Positions 1 to 6,759 are shown, numbered from the stretch's first letter. The stretch is 17,858 nucleotides of DNA from CAYRFQ01 sp964423615 (GCA_964423615.1 CAYRFQ010000134.1:1-17858); one strand, 5' to 3'. Translations and numbers: made by a program. Notes: generated by a model not told the origin, from the sequence alone.

Positions 1-66
1 AGGCCCCCGGAGAACAAGAGGACGAACGACTCTCAACACTTTATTCTCGGACACCTTCCTAGCCAT
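1..66 (-). CDS. Partial gene downstream of excisionase, probably the element's integrase (N-terminus only)
   Basis: An ATG at 66..64 on the minus strand opens a frame that runs without a stop to base 1, giving 22 codons beginning MARKVSENKVLR. A good ribosome binding site (AGGAG, about 9 bases upstream) lies inside the end of the excisionase gene. The start overlaps the excisionase stop by 8 bases, which suggests translational coupling. The 22 residues alone do not identify a family. In planctomycete integrated elements a DUF3987 gene and a small helix-turn-helix gene are usually followed by a tyrosine recombinase, so integrase is the contextual guess. It could instead be another small element gene. 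Confidence 0.45.
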   Translation of the reverse strand, partial: MARKVSENKVLRVVRPLVLRGP

Positions 67-247
67 TGGATTGTTGCTCCTTTTGTTTAATGATCCACTG
101 TTTGATGTCAGTAATGTCATATCTAACAGATCGTCCGATTTTCACTTTGGGTATTTCTCCGTCCTTCGCAAGCTCCCAAAGTTTCCGAGGCGATATTCGC
201 AAGGCCTTCGCGGCTTCGTCCGCAGTGATCATAAGCGATGAAGTCAT
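59..247 (-). CDS. Excisionase-family helix-turn-helix DNA-binding protein
   Basis: This 62-residue protein matches the HTH_17/excisionase (MerR-like winged helix) pattern. 'ITADEAAKALRIS' forms the first helix and turn, 'RKLWELAKDGEIP' the recognition helix, and 'VKIGRSVRYDITDIKQWI' the wing followed by a final helix. Such proteins act as recombination directionality factors or small regulators in integrated elements. The ATG at 247 follows a purine-rich AGAGAG site. It lies 12 bases after the reconstructed stop codon of the DUF3987 gene (260..262), and its end overlaps the next gene, so the three look like one operon. The frame is intact although the upstream gene is broken. The family call is firm; the exact role (excision or regulation) is inferred. 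Confidence 0.8.
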   Translation of the reverse strand: MTSSLMITADEAAKALRISPRKLWELAKDGEIPKVKIGRSVRYDITDIKQWIIKQKEQQSNG

Positions 248-305
248 GTTTTCTCTCTGTTATTTGAGTTGAGTGGTTGTATCGACCAGGTCGATGATGG
301 CTGGA

Positions 306-835
306 TTAAACCCAGTTCAATTTGAAAACAGAATTTGTTCTTTTTTCCGGATCGAGTTCGAATTTGAGCCATAGCCTATCAATCATTGCCAAAGGGTCTT
401 GGTTGATCCTTTCGATGAAGGCTTGACAGGCTCGCCAGAGTTCCCCGAGAGTCTTAAGACAGTAGCCGTAAGTGACCTCTTCTCGCATCCATTTCCAAAG
501 CCCTTCGATCGGGTTGAGGTCGGGACTGTATCCCGCCAAAGGCTCCAACTGCATACCCAACGCCTTCGCTTGAGCCACAGCGATCTTGGCACTCGTCGGT
601 CCTATCCAGTCCCCGACTCGCTTCAAGAAGGCCTTCGTGGTCGTACCATTACAAGGTCCTTCCTGCCAGATCAGACATCGACCTTGTGTCAAGTCGTAGG
701 CTCCGAACCAGTTCATCCGTTCCGACTTGAAACAGGGCGGCCAATCGTTCTCTTGTGCGTTTGTGGTCGGGTTGGAGGGACAAACGGAGAACGTCCGCAA
801 GCGTTTGATTCCATTTTTGCAGGTCAGGCCTAACC
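306..835 (-). pseudogene. IS630-family transposase remnant
   Basis: The best-preserved part (about 735..306) reads 'ERMNWFGAYDLTQGRC', then 'TTTKAFLKRVGDW', then the third catalytic-acid block 'GYSPDLNPIEGLWKWMREEV', the hallmark of IS630 DDE transposases. The block carrying the second aspartate (a 'VWDNA..H'-like segment) appears to be missing between 'SAKIAVA' and 'QAKALGMQLEP', an internal deletion. Upstream of about 735 the frame degenerates; text resembling transposase ('RTRERLAALFQ') appears in another frame, suggesting a frameshift. The stop codon TAA at 308..306 uses the flanking TA target bases. The N-terminal DNA-binding region is absent. It should be non-functional. Confidence 0.8.
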
Positions 836-947
836 AAACGAAACTCTTTCCATTACAGACGCTGATACGAAAACAGGCCCGAACACTAAAGCCATTGTAG
901 GGAATAGCAGCCGTTCGAAAACTTGAGGTTTCAAACTGAACGGGGTT
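309..947 (-). mobile_element. 639-bp IS630-family deletion derivative with terminal inverted repeats and TA target duplication
   Basis: The left end (from 309) reads AACCCAGTTCAATTTGAAAA. The right end, read inward on the minus strand from 947, gives AACCCCGTTCAGTTTGAAAC, so the ends are imperfect inverted repeats of about 20 bp. The element is bounded by TA at 307..308 and 948..949, the target duplication expected of IS630/Tc1-mariner transposition. At 639 bp it is much shorter than typical IS630 elements (about 1 kb or more), and the transposase inside is incomplete, so it is non-autonomous. Removing it with one TA restores the DUF3987 gene's end, which confirms both borders. Confidence 0.85.
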
Positions 948-1339
948 TAACTTCAAACTTTGGGCTTGGCTTTCGCCCCCGTCCTTGTCGAAACTCACCG
1001 GTTGAAGGCCTAAGGAAATTCCGGTCGCAGAGTCCGCGTACAATTTCCTCGACGAATTCTTTGGAGCGAGAACCGCCAAATACGCTAGCGTGGATTTGAC
1101 TAATTGATACGGTAAGACTTTTATTGGATCTAGGAGGATCAGAAAGGAAAACCTCACCGCTTTCGCGAAAACTCGAATCCTTTTCAGAAATTTCCTTGGC
1201 TAGCCAGCCGACCACCCGTTCAGCGTCGCCATCGCTTTCGCCCGCGGCCATGAGCGAGAAAGCCGCTTGGGCCTGCGGCAAGAAGTAGTCGCGGACCAAC
1301 TCCACGGATCTTTCTATGCACTCTTTTTGGATTGGTTGT

Positions 1340-1450
1340 CAGGGTGATTTCTTTTTTCACATTGGAGAGAATAGGCAACGCCTTTTCAACCGATGCAAAA
1401 GGACTTACGGCGATTACGGCACCAAAATCTTCAACAATTGAATCACCCTG
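1340..1450. mobile_element. 111-bp miniature inverted-repeat element with 10-bp target site duplication
   Basis: The element begins CAGGGTGATT at 1340 and ends AATCACCCTG at 1450, a perfect 10-bp terminal inverted repeat. It is flanked by a perfect direct repeat GATTGGTTGT at 1330..1339 and 1451..1460. It interrupts the DUF3987 gene. Deleting the element plus one repeat (121 bp) corrects the reading frame. The CAGGGTGA ends resemble the CAGGGTGAG and CTAGGGTGAG ends of the nearby ISAs1-family element, and ISAs1 elements make target duplications of about 8 to 10 bp, so it may be mobilised by an ISAs1-type transposase. It carries no gene. Confidence 0.85.
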
Positions 1451-1761
1451 GATTGGTTGTGACAAGTCTTGACCGGAAAGAACCTGCTCAACAACATGAA
1501 AAATCCCTCCAATACGAGCTGCCATGCTGTGGCAACGACTCGCCCAACCATGCATGCTCGCGAGCGTTTCGCCTTGGGCGAGTTGTGGTTCAAGCCACTC
1601 CTCGAAGCCTTGTAGGGCCACGTCAGCGCCGGACGAAAACTCGATAAGAACCGGCTCGATAGGATCTAATGGCCCTGTTGAGCCGAGTTGCCACAAGGTG
1701 TGAATCAATGCCTCGTATCGCGATTCAAGCTCTAGAGGAACTGGTTCTGGGCTAATCCTGC

Positions 1762-3430
1762 CAGGGTGAGATCACTAGCACAGGACAAATAGGTAATCTA
1801 GGAAGTTTTTGTGCTCCATCAAAATCAGTAGGTTCATTTGTTCCAAGAATACCACGATTTTCACGCAAACTTTTATTGGTCAGAGAGTTATGTTTGTATG
1901 TCATAGAACTTGCCATAGAAGTTACATTTCTATGAGAAAAAGGACTGGATGATCGCCCTTCGTGTTGGTTTTTGAGTTTTGGTGCGAGTAGTCCTTGAGG
2001 TGATTGCTTGAACGTGACACAGCGTCTCTGGAGCCCTTTTTTCGCCAATCGGACTGCTCGGACCTCATCTCTCGTTACAATAGCAGCTATGGCTACGCTC
2101 TCTTTTGTCGTCTTTTTCCGAGTCGATCATGTCCAACCATCGAAAAGCCCCCCAACAACTGCCTTGGCAACTGCCTTGTGCGAACAAACAACAAAAGAAA
2201 CTCGCTCTCAGTGGACAACTCGATACGCCCCCGGCAACTTGCAAACCGAACCAATCGAAAACCAAACGGTCGACCTTCGAGCAAACTGAACACCGACTCG
2301 AAATGTTGACCGAATGTTTTCACGACGTCAACGATCCTCGGATCGAGCGAAACCGACATCACCTGCTTATTGACATTATCGTGATTGCGACATTGGCCGT
2401 CATTGCCAACGCCGATGGGTGGAAAGCCATTACCATCTGGGGACAAACCCATCGCCACTGGCTTGGCTCGTTTTTGAAATTGCCTTATGGCATCCCTTCT
2501 CGCCACACGTTGGCTCGGACCAGTTCACGAATCGACCCCAACGAATTTCAAAAGGCTTTTTTGCGTTGGTTGCGAGGCTTGCGAGAAGAACTTCAAGGTG
2601 TCATTGCGATCGATGGAAAAACCCTTCGGGGGGCTTCGAAAATCCAAAACAGTCCTCTTCCGATTGTCCGTGCTTGGGCCAGTGAGCATCACTTGACGCT
2701 GGGCCAAGTCCGAGTCGATGAGAAATCCAACGAAATCACGGCCATTCCCAAGCTGTTGCAGATGATTGAAATCAAAGGGGCCATCGTGACGATTGATGCC
2801 ATAGGCTGCCAGAAAGAAATCGCCAAGAGGATTGTCGAAGCCAAAGGCGATTACTGTTTGGCTGTCCAAGGTAACCAAGAAACACTCCAGCAAACTCTCC
2901 AGGAAACGTTCAATCGAGCGTTTGAGAACAATTTCCGAAGCCAAAGCCACCAAGAAAAGTTCACCGAAGAAGGCGCACGTTCACATGGTCGAAGTGAGAG
3001 TCGCTCCTACTATACGCTTTCGGCTCCGAAAAATTTGAAGACCCATCCGCAGTGGAAAGGGATAAAGAGTATTGGGATGACGATCACATACTCAGGCGAG
3101 ACCTGCGATGGTGAGGTACGTTACTACATCCTGAGTTTTGCCAACGATGTCAACAAGTTTGCCAATTGTGTCCGGAGTCATTGGGGCATCGAAAACTCGC
3201 TGCATTGGGTCATGGATGTGACGTTCTCCGAAGACGCCTCTCGGATTCACAAGGACCATGGGGGCGAGAACTGCAGTTGGTTGCGTCGGTTAGCCATTAC
3301 ACTCATCAAAAATGAGAAAACAGTCAAAGATAGTATCCGGGCCAAACGCCTCCGAGCGGGGTATGACATCGAATATCTCCAGAAGATTCCTAATGCTATT
3401 CCCGACGAAAATTAAGTGCGCTCACCCTAG
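1762..3430 (+). mobile_element. ISAs1-family insertion sequence
   Basis: The transposase at 2129..3415 defines the family. The right end is clear: 15 bases after the stop codon the sequence reaches CTCACCCTAG at 3430. A candidate left end, CAGGGTGAG, starts at 1762 exactly where the DUF3987 reading frame breaks off. The two ends share AGGGTGAG followed by a spaced CACT. No matching target duplication is visible: the left flank is CTAATCCTGC and the right flank TCCCTGGACC. The 340 bases before the transposase are unusually long for this family. A weaker end-like string GAGGTGATTGCTTGAA near 1996 is an alternative left border, so 1762..1995 may be separate debris. I see no gene in 1766..2128. 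Confidence 0.65.
2129..3415 (+). CDS. ISAs1-family transposase
   Basis: This is a full-length-looking DDE transposase of the ISAs1 (H-repeat) family. The N-terminal domain has 'CFHDVNDPRIERNRHHLL' and 'ATLAVIANADGW'. The catalytic segments follow in order: 'VIAIDGKTLRGA' (first Asp), 'GAIVTIDAIGCQKEIA' (second Asp), and 'HWGIENSLHWVMDVTFSEDA' (the glutamate region). The C-terminus 'IRAKRLRAGYDIEYL' is also typical, and there is no internal stop or frameshift. The start is uncertain. ATG 2129 gives 428 residues with an unusual basic, Gln/Lys-rich leader of about 58 residues. ATG 2303, just before the conserved core, gives 370 residues, nearer the family norm. A TTG at 2105 is also possible. 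The enzyme could be active and might mobilise related miniature elements. Confidence 0.93.
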   Translation: MSNHRKAPQQLPWQLPCANKQQKKLALSGQLDTPPATCKPNQSKTKRSTFEQTEHRLEMLTECFHDVNDPRIERNRHHLLIDIIVIATLAVIANADGWKAITIWGQTHRHWLGSFLKLPYGIPSRHTLARTSSRIDPNEFQKAFLRWLRGLREELQGVIAIDGKTLRGASKIQNSPLPIVRAWASEHHLTLGQVRVDEKSNEITAIPKLLQMIEIKGAIVTIDAIGCQKEIAKRIVEAKGDYCLAVQGNQETLQQTLQETFNRAFENNFRSQSHQEKFTEEGARSHGRSESRSYYTLSAPKNLKTHPQWKGIKSIGMTITYSGETCDGEVRYYILSFANDVNKFANCVRSHWGIENSLHWVMDVTFSEDASRIHKDHGGENCSWLRRLAITLIKNEKTVKDSIRAKRLRAGYDIEYLQKIPNAIPDEN

Positions 3431-3524
3431 TCCCTGGACCAGCTGTTAGTTGTAAAACCTTCGGAAAACACGGGTTTTGGAGCCGAAATTTTTGCGAACG
3501 TTCAGCTAAGCTAAGAGGGTGTAA

Positions 3525-4937
3525 TTACGAAATCTCAGTGGCGAGCGAAGTTGTGGGAAGCTTGGATGCTTCCCAAGCCTGAAACCCGCCAACAAGATCA
3601 AGCATGTTCGAAAAGCCTTTTTGCTCTAACACACTCACCGCAATGGCCGAGCGATAGCCACTCTGGCAATGCACCACAAACGACTTCTCTACCGAAATCT
3701 CCTGAGATCGCTGACGCAAATGATTGAGTGGGATGTTACTGCTGCCGACAATATGCCCCGCTTGCCACTCCTTCTCACTGCGAACGTCCACAACAGGGAG
3801 GGATTCTTGGGAGTGCAGTCGGTTCGCCAATGCTTGTGCCGTAATCCGCTTTACCATTCGGACTAAGTCGGGCCGTTCGTCGAGGGCATGCATGCCACCG
3901 TCCAAGTAGCCGGTTACGTTGTCAAAACCAATACGGCCTAAACGCATGATGGCCTCTTCCTCTTCCCCAGGCTCGGCGATGACGACAATCTCTTTGTCGT
4001 TCTCGAGCAGCGTTCCGGCCCACGTTGCATACTTCCCTTTCAACGAGATGTTCAGCACCCCGGCCAGGTGAGCTCCCTCGTAATCGGCAGCGTCGCGAAC
4101 GTCTAGAATCTGCACGCCGCTAGTTTGTAGTTGCAATACGTCATCAAGGGACAACGGCGTTAGCGACTTCTCCATCGACTTTTCCAAGTTGGGCCGCTCT
4201 TGGCGGTTGAGGATGGCATCGTGCACGAAGTAGGCCGGAGCTTCCGGTTGATCCGCCTTGACGAGACGGACAAAGTCTTCCTTACTCATTGGCTGGAGGG
4301 CGTAATTGAATTTCTTCTGTTCGCCAATGGTCGAGACTCGTTCGTTGCTCAAACTTTTCCCGCACATCGAACCAGCACCATGGGCCGGGTAAATTAACGT
4401 CTCGTCAGGCAAGTTGAGGAGTATGTTGGTGATTGAATCATAGAGCATGTCGGCGAGTTCGTCTGCTGTCACCCCAATGGACGCTAACAAGTCCGGTCTT
4501 CCCACATCGCCAATGAAAAGGGTGTCACCCGTAAAGACGGCATGCGGGTTGGAATCGCTGACCTTCAGATCATAGACCAGGATCGAGATCCCTTCAGGTG
4601 TGTGCCCGGGAGTTTCCAAAATCTGTAGCCGCACGTCACCAAATTCGACGATGTCCCCATCTCTCAACTGCCTAAAGTCGTAGTCGGGTTGGGCACGCGA
4701 ACCGAGACAAATTTGGGCACCGGTGCGATCTCGCAATTCGATGTGTCCGGCCAGAAAGTCCGCATGGAAATGGGTCAAAAAGACGTACTTGATTTCGTAG
4801 CCTTCGTCCTCGGCATCCTTGAGGTATTGATCGATGTCCCGCTGGGGGTCGACGACGGCCGCAAGGCCGGTCTTGTCATCGGCGATCAAGTACGATGCAT
4901 GTGCCAAACACCCCAAGTAATATTGCTTTAGTATCAT
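3525..4937 (-). CDS. Persulfide dioxygenase-like MBL-fold protein with two rhodanese domains (CstB-like)
   Basis: The protein has 470 residues. Residues 1 to about 240 form a metallo-beta-lactamase domain of the ETHE1/persulfide dioxygenase type: 'THFHADF' (His56, His58, Asp60), 'PGHTPEG' (His112) and 'FTGDTLFIGDVGRPD' (Asp138). His56, His112 and Asp138 fit the mononuclear iron site of that family. Two rhodanese domains follow. The first ('ILDVRDAADYEGAHLAG') lacks an active cysteine, having 'VVIAEPGEEEE' at the loop. The second has the active loop 'HCQSGYRS' (Cys424). This order, with an inactive middle rhodanese, resembles staphylococcal CstB, which oxidises persulfides and transfers sulfane sulfur. 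ATG 4937 was chosen because GGAGA lies about 6 bases upstream and the fold starts there ('MILKQYYLGCLAHASYLI'). It is separated from the upstream sigma and anti-sigma genes by a terminator. Confidence 0.9.
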   Translation of the reverse strand: MILKQYYLGCLAHASYLIADDKTGLAAVVDPQRDIDQYLKDAEDEGYEIKYVFLTHFHADFLAGHIELRDRTGAQICLGSRAQPDYDFRQLRDGDIVEFGDVRLQILETPGHTPEGISILVYDLKVSDSNPHAVFTGDTLFIGDVGRPDLLASIGVTADELADMLYDSITNILLNLPDETLIYPAHGAGSMCGKSLSNERVSTIGEQKKFNYALQPMSKEDFVRLVKADQPEAPAYFVHDAILNRQERPNLEKSMEKSLTPLSLDDVLQLQTSGVQILDVRDAADYEGAHLAGVLNISLKGKYATWAGTLLENDKEIVVIAEPGEEEEAIMRLGRIGFDNVTGYLDGGMHALDERPDLVRMVKRITAQALANRLHSQESLPVVDVRSEKEWQAGHIVGSSNIPLNHLRQRSQEISVEKSFVVHCQSGYRSAIAVSVLEQKGFSNMLDLVGGFQAWEASKLPTTSLATEIS

Positions 4938-5020
4938 CTTGAATCTCCAACTGCCCTTCGGATGGAATTGCAATTTTCGTTGACATGACAAAAATGATCC
5001 CGCACGAAGTGAAAGGTTAC

Positions 5021-5057
5021 AAAAAAGAAAACCCCGCCGGTATTTTCCGGCGGGGTT
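5021..5057 (-). terminator. Intrinsic terminator after the anti-sigma gene
   Basis: Bases 5030..5040 and 5047..5057 form a perfect 11-bp GC-rich stem (AACCCCGCCGG with its complement) around a 6-base loop. On the minus strand it is followed by a T-rich tract (TTTTCTTTTTT, 5031 back to 5021). It lies 25 bases beyond the anti-sigma stop codon and so separates that pair from the persulfide dioxygenase-like gene. Confidence 0.9.
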
Positions 5058-5081
5058 CGATAAAGTGGACTACAAGCAGGG

Positions 5082-5336
5082 TCAATCCACCTTGCCAAAT
5101 TTCTCCTCGAAACGCTTCCGAAGCTGACTGTTCAAACGCTCCTGAAATTCGGTCGGCAACGGATACGGTTCTCCGGCTTGGTAGAGGGAAATCGTCTGCC
5201 GGATGTTGTCGACGACCAGTTGACACGGATTACAACCGGCCAAATGGTCAGCGAATTTCTGGCATTCCGCCCGAGATAAGTCGAGAGTGCCGTCAACGTA
5301 TTCATTCATCGCTTTGAGGAGTTCTTCGCACGTCAT
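5082..5336 (-). CDS. Small zinc-binding anti-sigma factor (ZAS type)
   Basis: This 84-residue soluble protein begins 'MTCEELLKAMNEYVDGTL' and carries 'HLAGCNPCQLVVDNI', the H-x3-C-x2-C zinc motif of putative zinc-finger anti-sigma factors. The early Cys3 may be the fourth ligand. There is no membrane segment, so it would act in the cytoplasm, possibly as a thiol or redox switch. ATG 5336 was chosen because GAGGG stands about 9 bases upstream; a longer start at 5357 is less likely. It follows the ECF sigma gene by 66 bases on the same strand and is ended by a strong terminator. It most likely binds and inhibits that sigma factor. Confidence 0.85.
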   Translation of the reverse strand: MTCEELLKAMNEYVDGTLDLSRAECQKFADHLAGCNPCQLVVDNIRQTISLYQAGEPYPLPTEFQERLNSQLRKRFEEKFGKVD

Positions 5337-5402
5337 CTGAATTTCCCTCTTTTCCAATCTCGTTGATCCGCGAAGCCTCGGAAAGTTACAGACTTCTGGT
5401 CG

Positions 5403-6053
5403 TTACTCGTGCGAATGATCAGGGAAAACACGCGTGGCTTCATCGCCAAACGTCTGGGTGAGCTTTTCTCGCAGCACCAATCGGGCGCGCAAGAGACGAA
5501 CTTTCACATTCGCTTCGGTAAGCCCGAGCATCTCGGCGGACTCCCGGACGGAAAAACCTTCAATGTCGCGCAGCACGAACACCACTCGATATTTGTCGTC
5601 CAGTTCCGACAGTTTCTGATCAAGTATTTCCCGCACTTCTGCACGCTGGGCGAGATCGGCCGGATTATCTTGCCATTCCGCAATGTAATCTGGATGCGGC
5701 AAGGTGGCGTAGTCATTGTCGGCTTCAGCTGGACTTTCCAGCGAAACTGTTGGCAACCCACGTCGTTTGCGAAGAATCTTCAAGGCATGATTTGTCGCAA
5801 TACGCAGAATCCAGGTCGCGACAGTGGATTCTTCACGGAATTGCTCCATGTGTTCTATGACGCTCAAAAAAGTTTGCTGGGTGGCGTCTTCGGCATCTTG
5901 TCGTTGGCCAGTGATCCGCATTGTCACCGCGAACACGCGTCCTTGAAAGCCGCCGACGAGTTCTTGAAACGCTCCCCAGTCGCCGGTTCGAGCTTTGCGG
6001 AAAAGGCGTAGATTCTCCTCCACTTCGCTGTTGCTGCGAGGTTCTGATTCCAT
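5403..6053 (-). CDS. ECF RNA polymerase sigma factor (RpoE/SigW-like)
   Basis: The protein has 216 residues. Region 2 reads 'RVFAVTMRITGQRQDAEDATQQTFLSV' followed by 'STVATWILRIATNHALKILRKRR', the core-binding and -10 recognition segments. Region 4 reads 'LDQKLSELDDKYRVVFVL' and 'FSVRESAEMLGLTEANVKVRL', a helix-turn-helix for the -35 element. ATG 6053 ('MESEPRSNSEVEEN') has GAGAG about 5 bases upstream and is preferred over a GTG at 6119. The zinc anti-sigma gene lies directly downstream, so activity is probably released by a signal sensed through that protein. The targets cannot be read from the sequence; the nearby persulfide dioxygenase-like gene is one candidate. Confidence 0.93.
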   Translation of the reverse strand: MESEPRSNSEVEENLRLFRKARTGDWGAFQELVGGFQGRVFAVTMRITGQRQDAEDATQQTFLSVIEHMEQFREESTVATWILRIATNHALKILRKRRGLPTVSLESPAEADNDYATLPHPDYIAEWQDNPADLAQRAEVREILDQKLSELDDKYRVVFVLRDIEGFSVRESAEMLGLTEANVKVRLLRARLVLREKLTQTFGDEATRVFPDHSHE

Positions 6054-6350
6054 TTTACTCTCGGCCGATCTAAGTTCTCTCGGGGTTCCTCTGACGATCG
6101 ACTTGAGTGTGGTCTCCACCGCGTCCCATCCTCAGGACTTCCCCGATATCATTTTGTATGACGTTTCCGCCAGGCTTTCTCTTTCTTAATTCTTACAGAA
6201 AAGTGTAGGAAAGGACCGGTTACTTTGATTTTTGCAACATCAGATTCTAATGCGAGTTTCTCGATTGGAGAGTGAGACAGGCCAAGGAGCACGAAGAGTG
6301 ATGTGACTAGACCTAAAATAAGCGAACCCGGTAAGAGTTCACATCGCCAG

Positions 6351-6389
6351 AAAGTCACAACCTTTTGCCTGTAATAAGTTTGTGACTTT
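6351..6389. other. 10-bp hairpin
   Basis: AAAGTCACAA at 6351..6360 pairs perfectly with TTGTGACTTT at 6380..6389 around a 19-base loop. It lies inside the 201-bp inverted-repeat element. The function is unknown. Confidence 0.5.
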
Positions 6390-6424
6390 ATTGTTGGGAG
6401 AGCCCCGTTTCACCTGAAATCTGC

Positions 6425-6448
6425 AATGACACCGGAGTGTCATTTTTT
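6425..6448 (+). terminator. Terminator-like hairpin inside the inverted-repeat element
   Basis: AATGACAC (6425..6432) pairs with GTGTCATT (6437..6444) around CGGA, and the T run reaches 6448. This has the form of a rho-independent terminator for plus-strand transcription, yet no plus-strand gene lies upstream within 2.5 kb. It could end a small RNA that starts in this spacer. Confidence 0.5.
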
Positions 6449-6700
6449 CGAATCTGAAGGTCTCACAACCACTTATGGAAAACCGCCTCTTCGGGTTCGC
6501 TTATTTTAGGTTTAATCGACCTCCTCAAGTTTATACGACCGGGATTACTTGGTCAAAGTCTTCAAGATTTACGCTTTTGTAGCTTCAACACCCGCCACCG
6601 TAAAAACACTTGCAACAAAATCGAAGTTTAAGTATACGCCCCATCCTCAAGGATTCTCACTAAAGCATCGGTCGGGATCTGGCTTGGCCAGCTGCGAGGA

Positions 6701-6721
6701 CACTTCGCTCTTGGCGAAGTG
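6701..6721. other. 8-bp hairpin upstream of the LpoB-like gene
   Basis: CACTTCGC (6701..6708) and GCGAAGTG (6714..6721) form a perfect stem with a 5-base loop. It ends 38 bases before the start codon of the lipoprotein gene, so it would lie in the 5' leader or at the promoter. There is no T run, so it is not a typical terminator. A regulatory role is possible but unproven. Confidence 0.4.
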
Positions 6722-6759
6722 GGGTGCTTAGCTTTCATGACGCACGGGGGAAACGCGAT

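Larger units (their letters stand above)
260..1765 (-). pseudogene. DUF3987-domain protein gene, 3' part, broken by three mobile elements
   Basis: Two overlapping minus-strand frames encode consecutive parts of a DUF3987 protein, an element-borne family of unproven function often called primase/helicase-like. The first (about 1765..1451) includes 'EFEEWLEPQLAQGE'-like text and 'ARIGGIFHVVEQ'. The second (1339..948) has 'VELVRDYFLPQAQAAFSLM' and the family's C-terminal 'GRGRKPSPKFEV'. Removing the 111-bp element at 1340..1450 with one 10-bp repeat joins the two as 'LSQPIQ' to 'KECIERSVELVRDY'. Removing the IS630 element at 309..947 with one TA adds the natural end 'EVNPAIIDLVDTTTQLK' and a stop at 262..260. 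From 1708 to 260 the repaired frame is 687 bases, exactly 229 codons. The 5' part is missing: a stop lies near 1766, where the ISAs1 element begins, and nothing similar reappears beyond 3430. Confidence 0.85.
6311..6511. repeat. 201-bp inverted-repeat element (20-bp perfect arms)
   Basis: The left arm, 6311..6330, reads acctaaaataagcgaacccg. Its exact reverse complement is at 6492..6511. The 161 bases between hold a 10-bp hairpin and a terminator-like hairpin but no gene. Perfect arms with a short non-coding interior fit a miniature inverted-repeat element. No clear target duplication is seen at the borders, so mobility is only inferred. A structured RNA is the alternative. Confidence 0.6.
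6054..6759. other. Repeat-rich intergenic spacer between divergent genes
   Basis: This 706-base stretch separates the minus-strand sigma gene from the plus-strand lipoprotein gene, so it should hold promoters for both. I could not assign them with confidence. It contains a 20-bp inverted repeat (6311..6330 and 6492..6511), a 10-bp hairpin (6351..6389), a terminator-like hairpin (6425..6448) and a further hairpin (6701..6721). Possible short reading frames here (6149..6358 minus, 6549..6731 plus) are not convincing. Confidence 0.6.

Noticed and set aside
1752..2048. 98-codon minus-strand frame inside the ISAs1 left region
   Set aside because: It ends inside the IS end and has low-complexity text without a known domain. 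It is not the missing DUF3987 part.
6149..6358. 69-codon minus-strand frame with a hydrophobic segment
   Set aside because: It needs a GTG start and overlaps one arm of the 20-bp inverted repeat, and I recognise no family or clear ribosome binding site. A tiny membrane protein cannot be excluded.
6549..6731. 60-codon plus-strand frame upstream of the LpoB-like gene
   Set aside because: The composition is not protein-like and it runs through the hairpin at 6701..6721.
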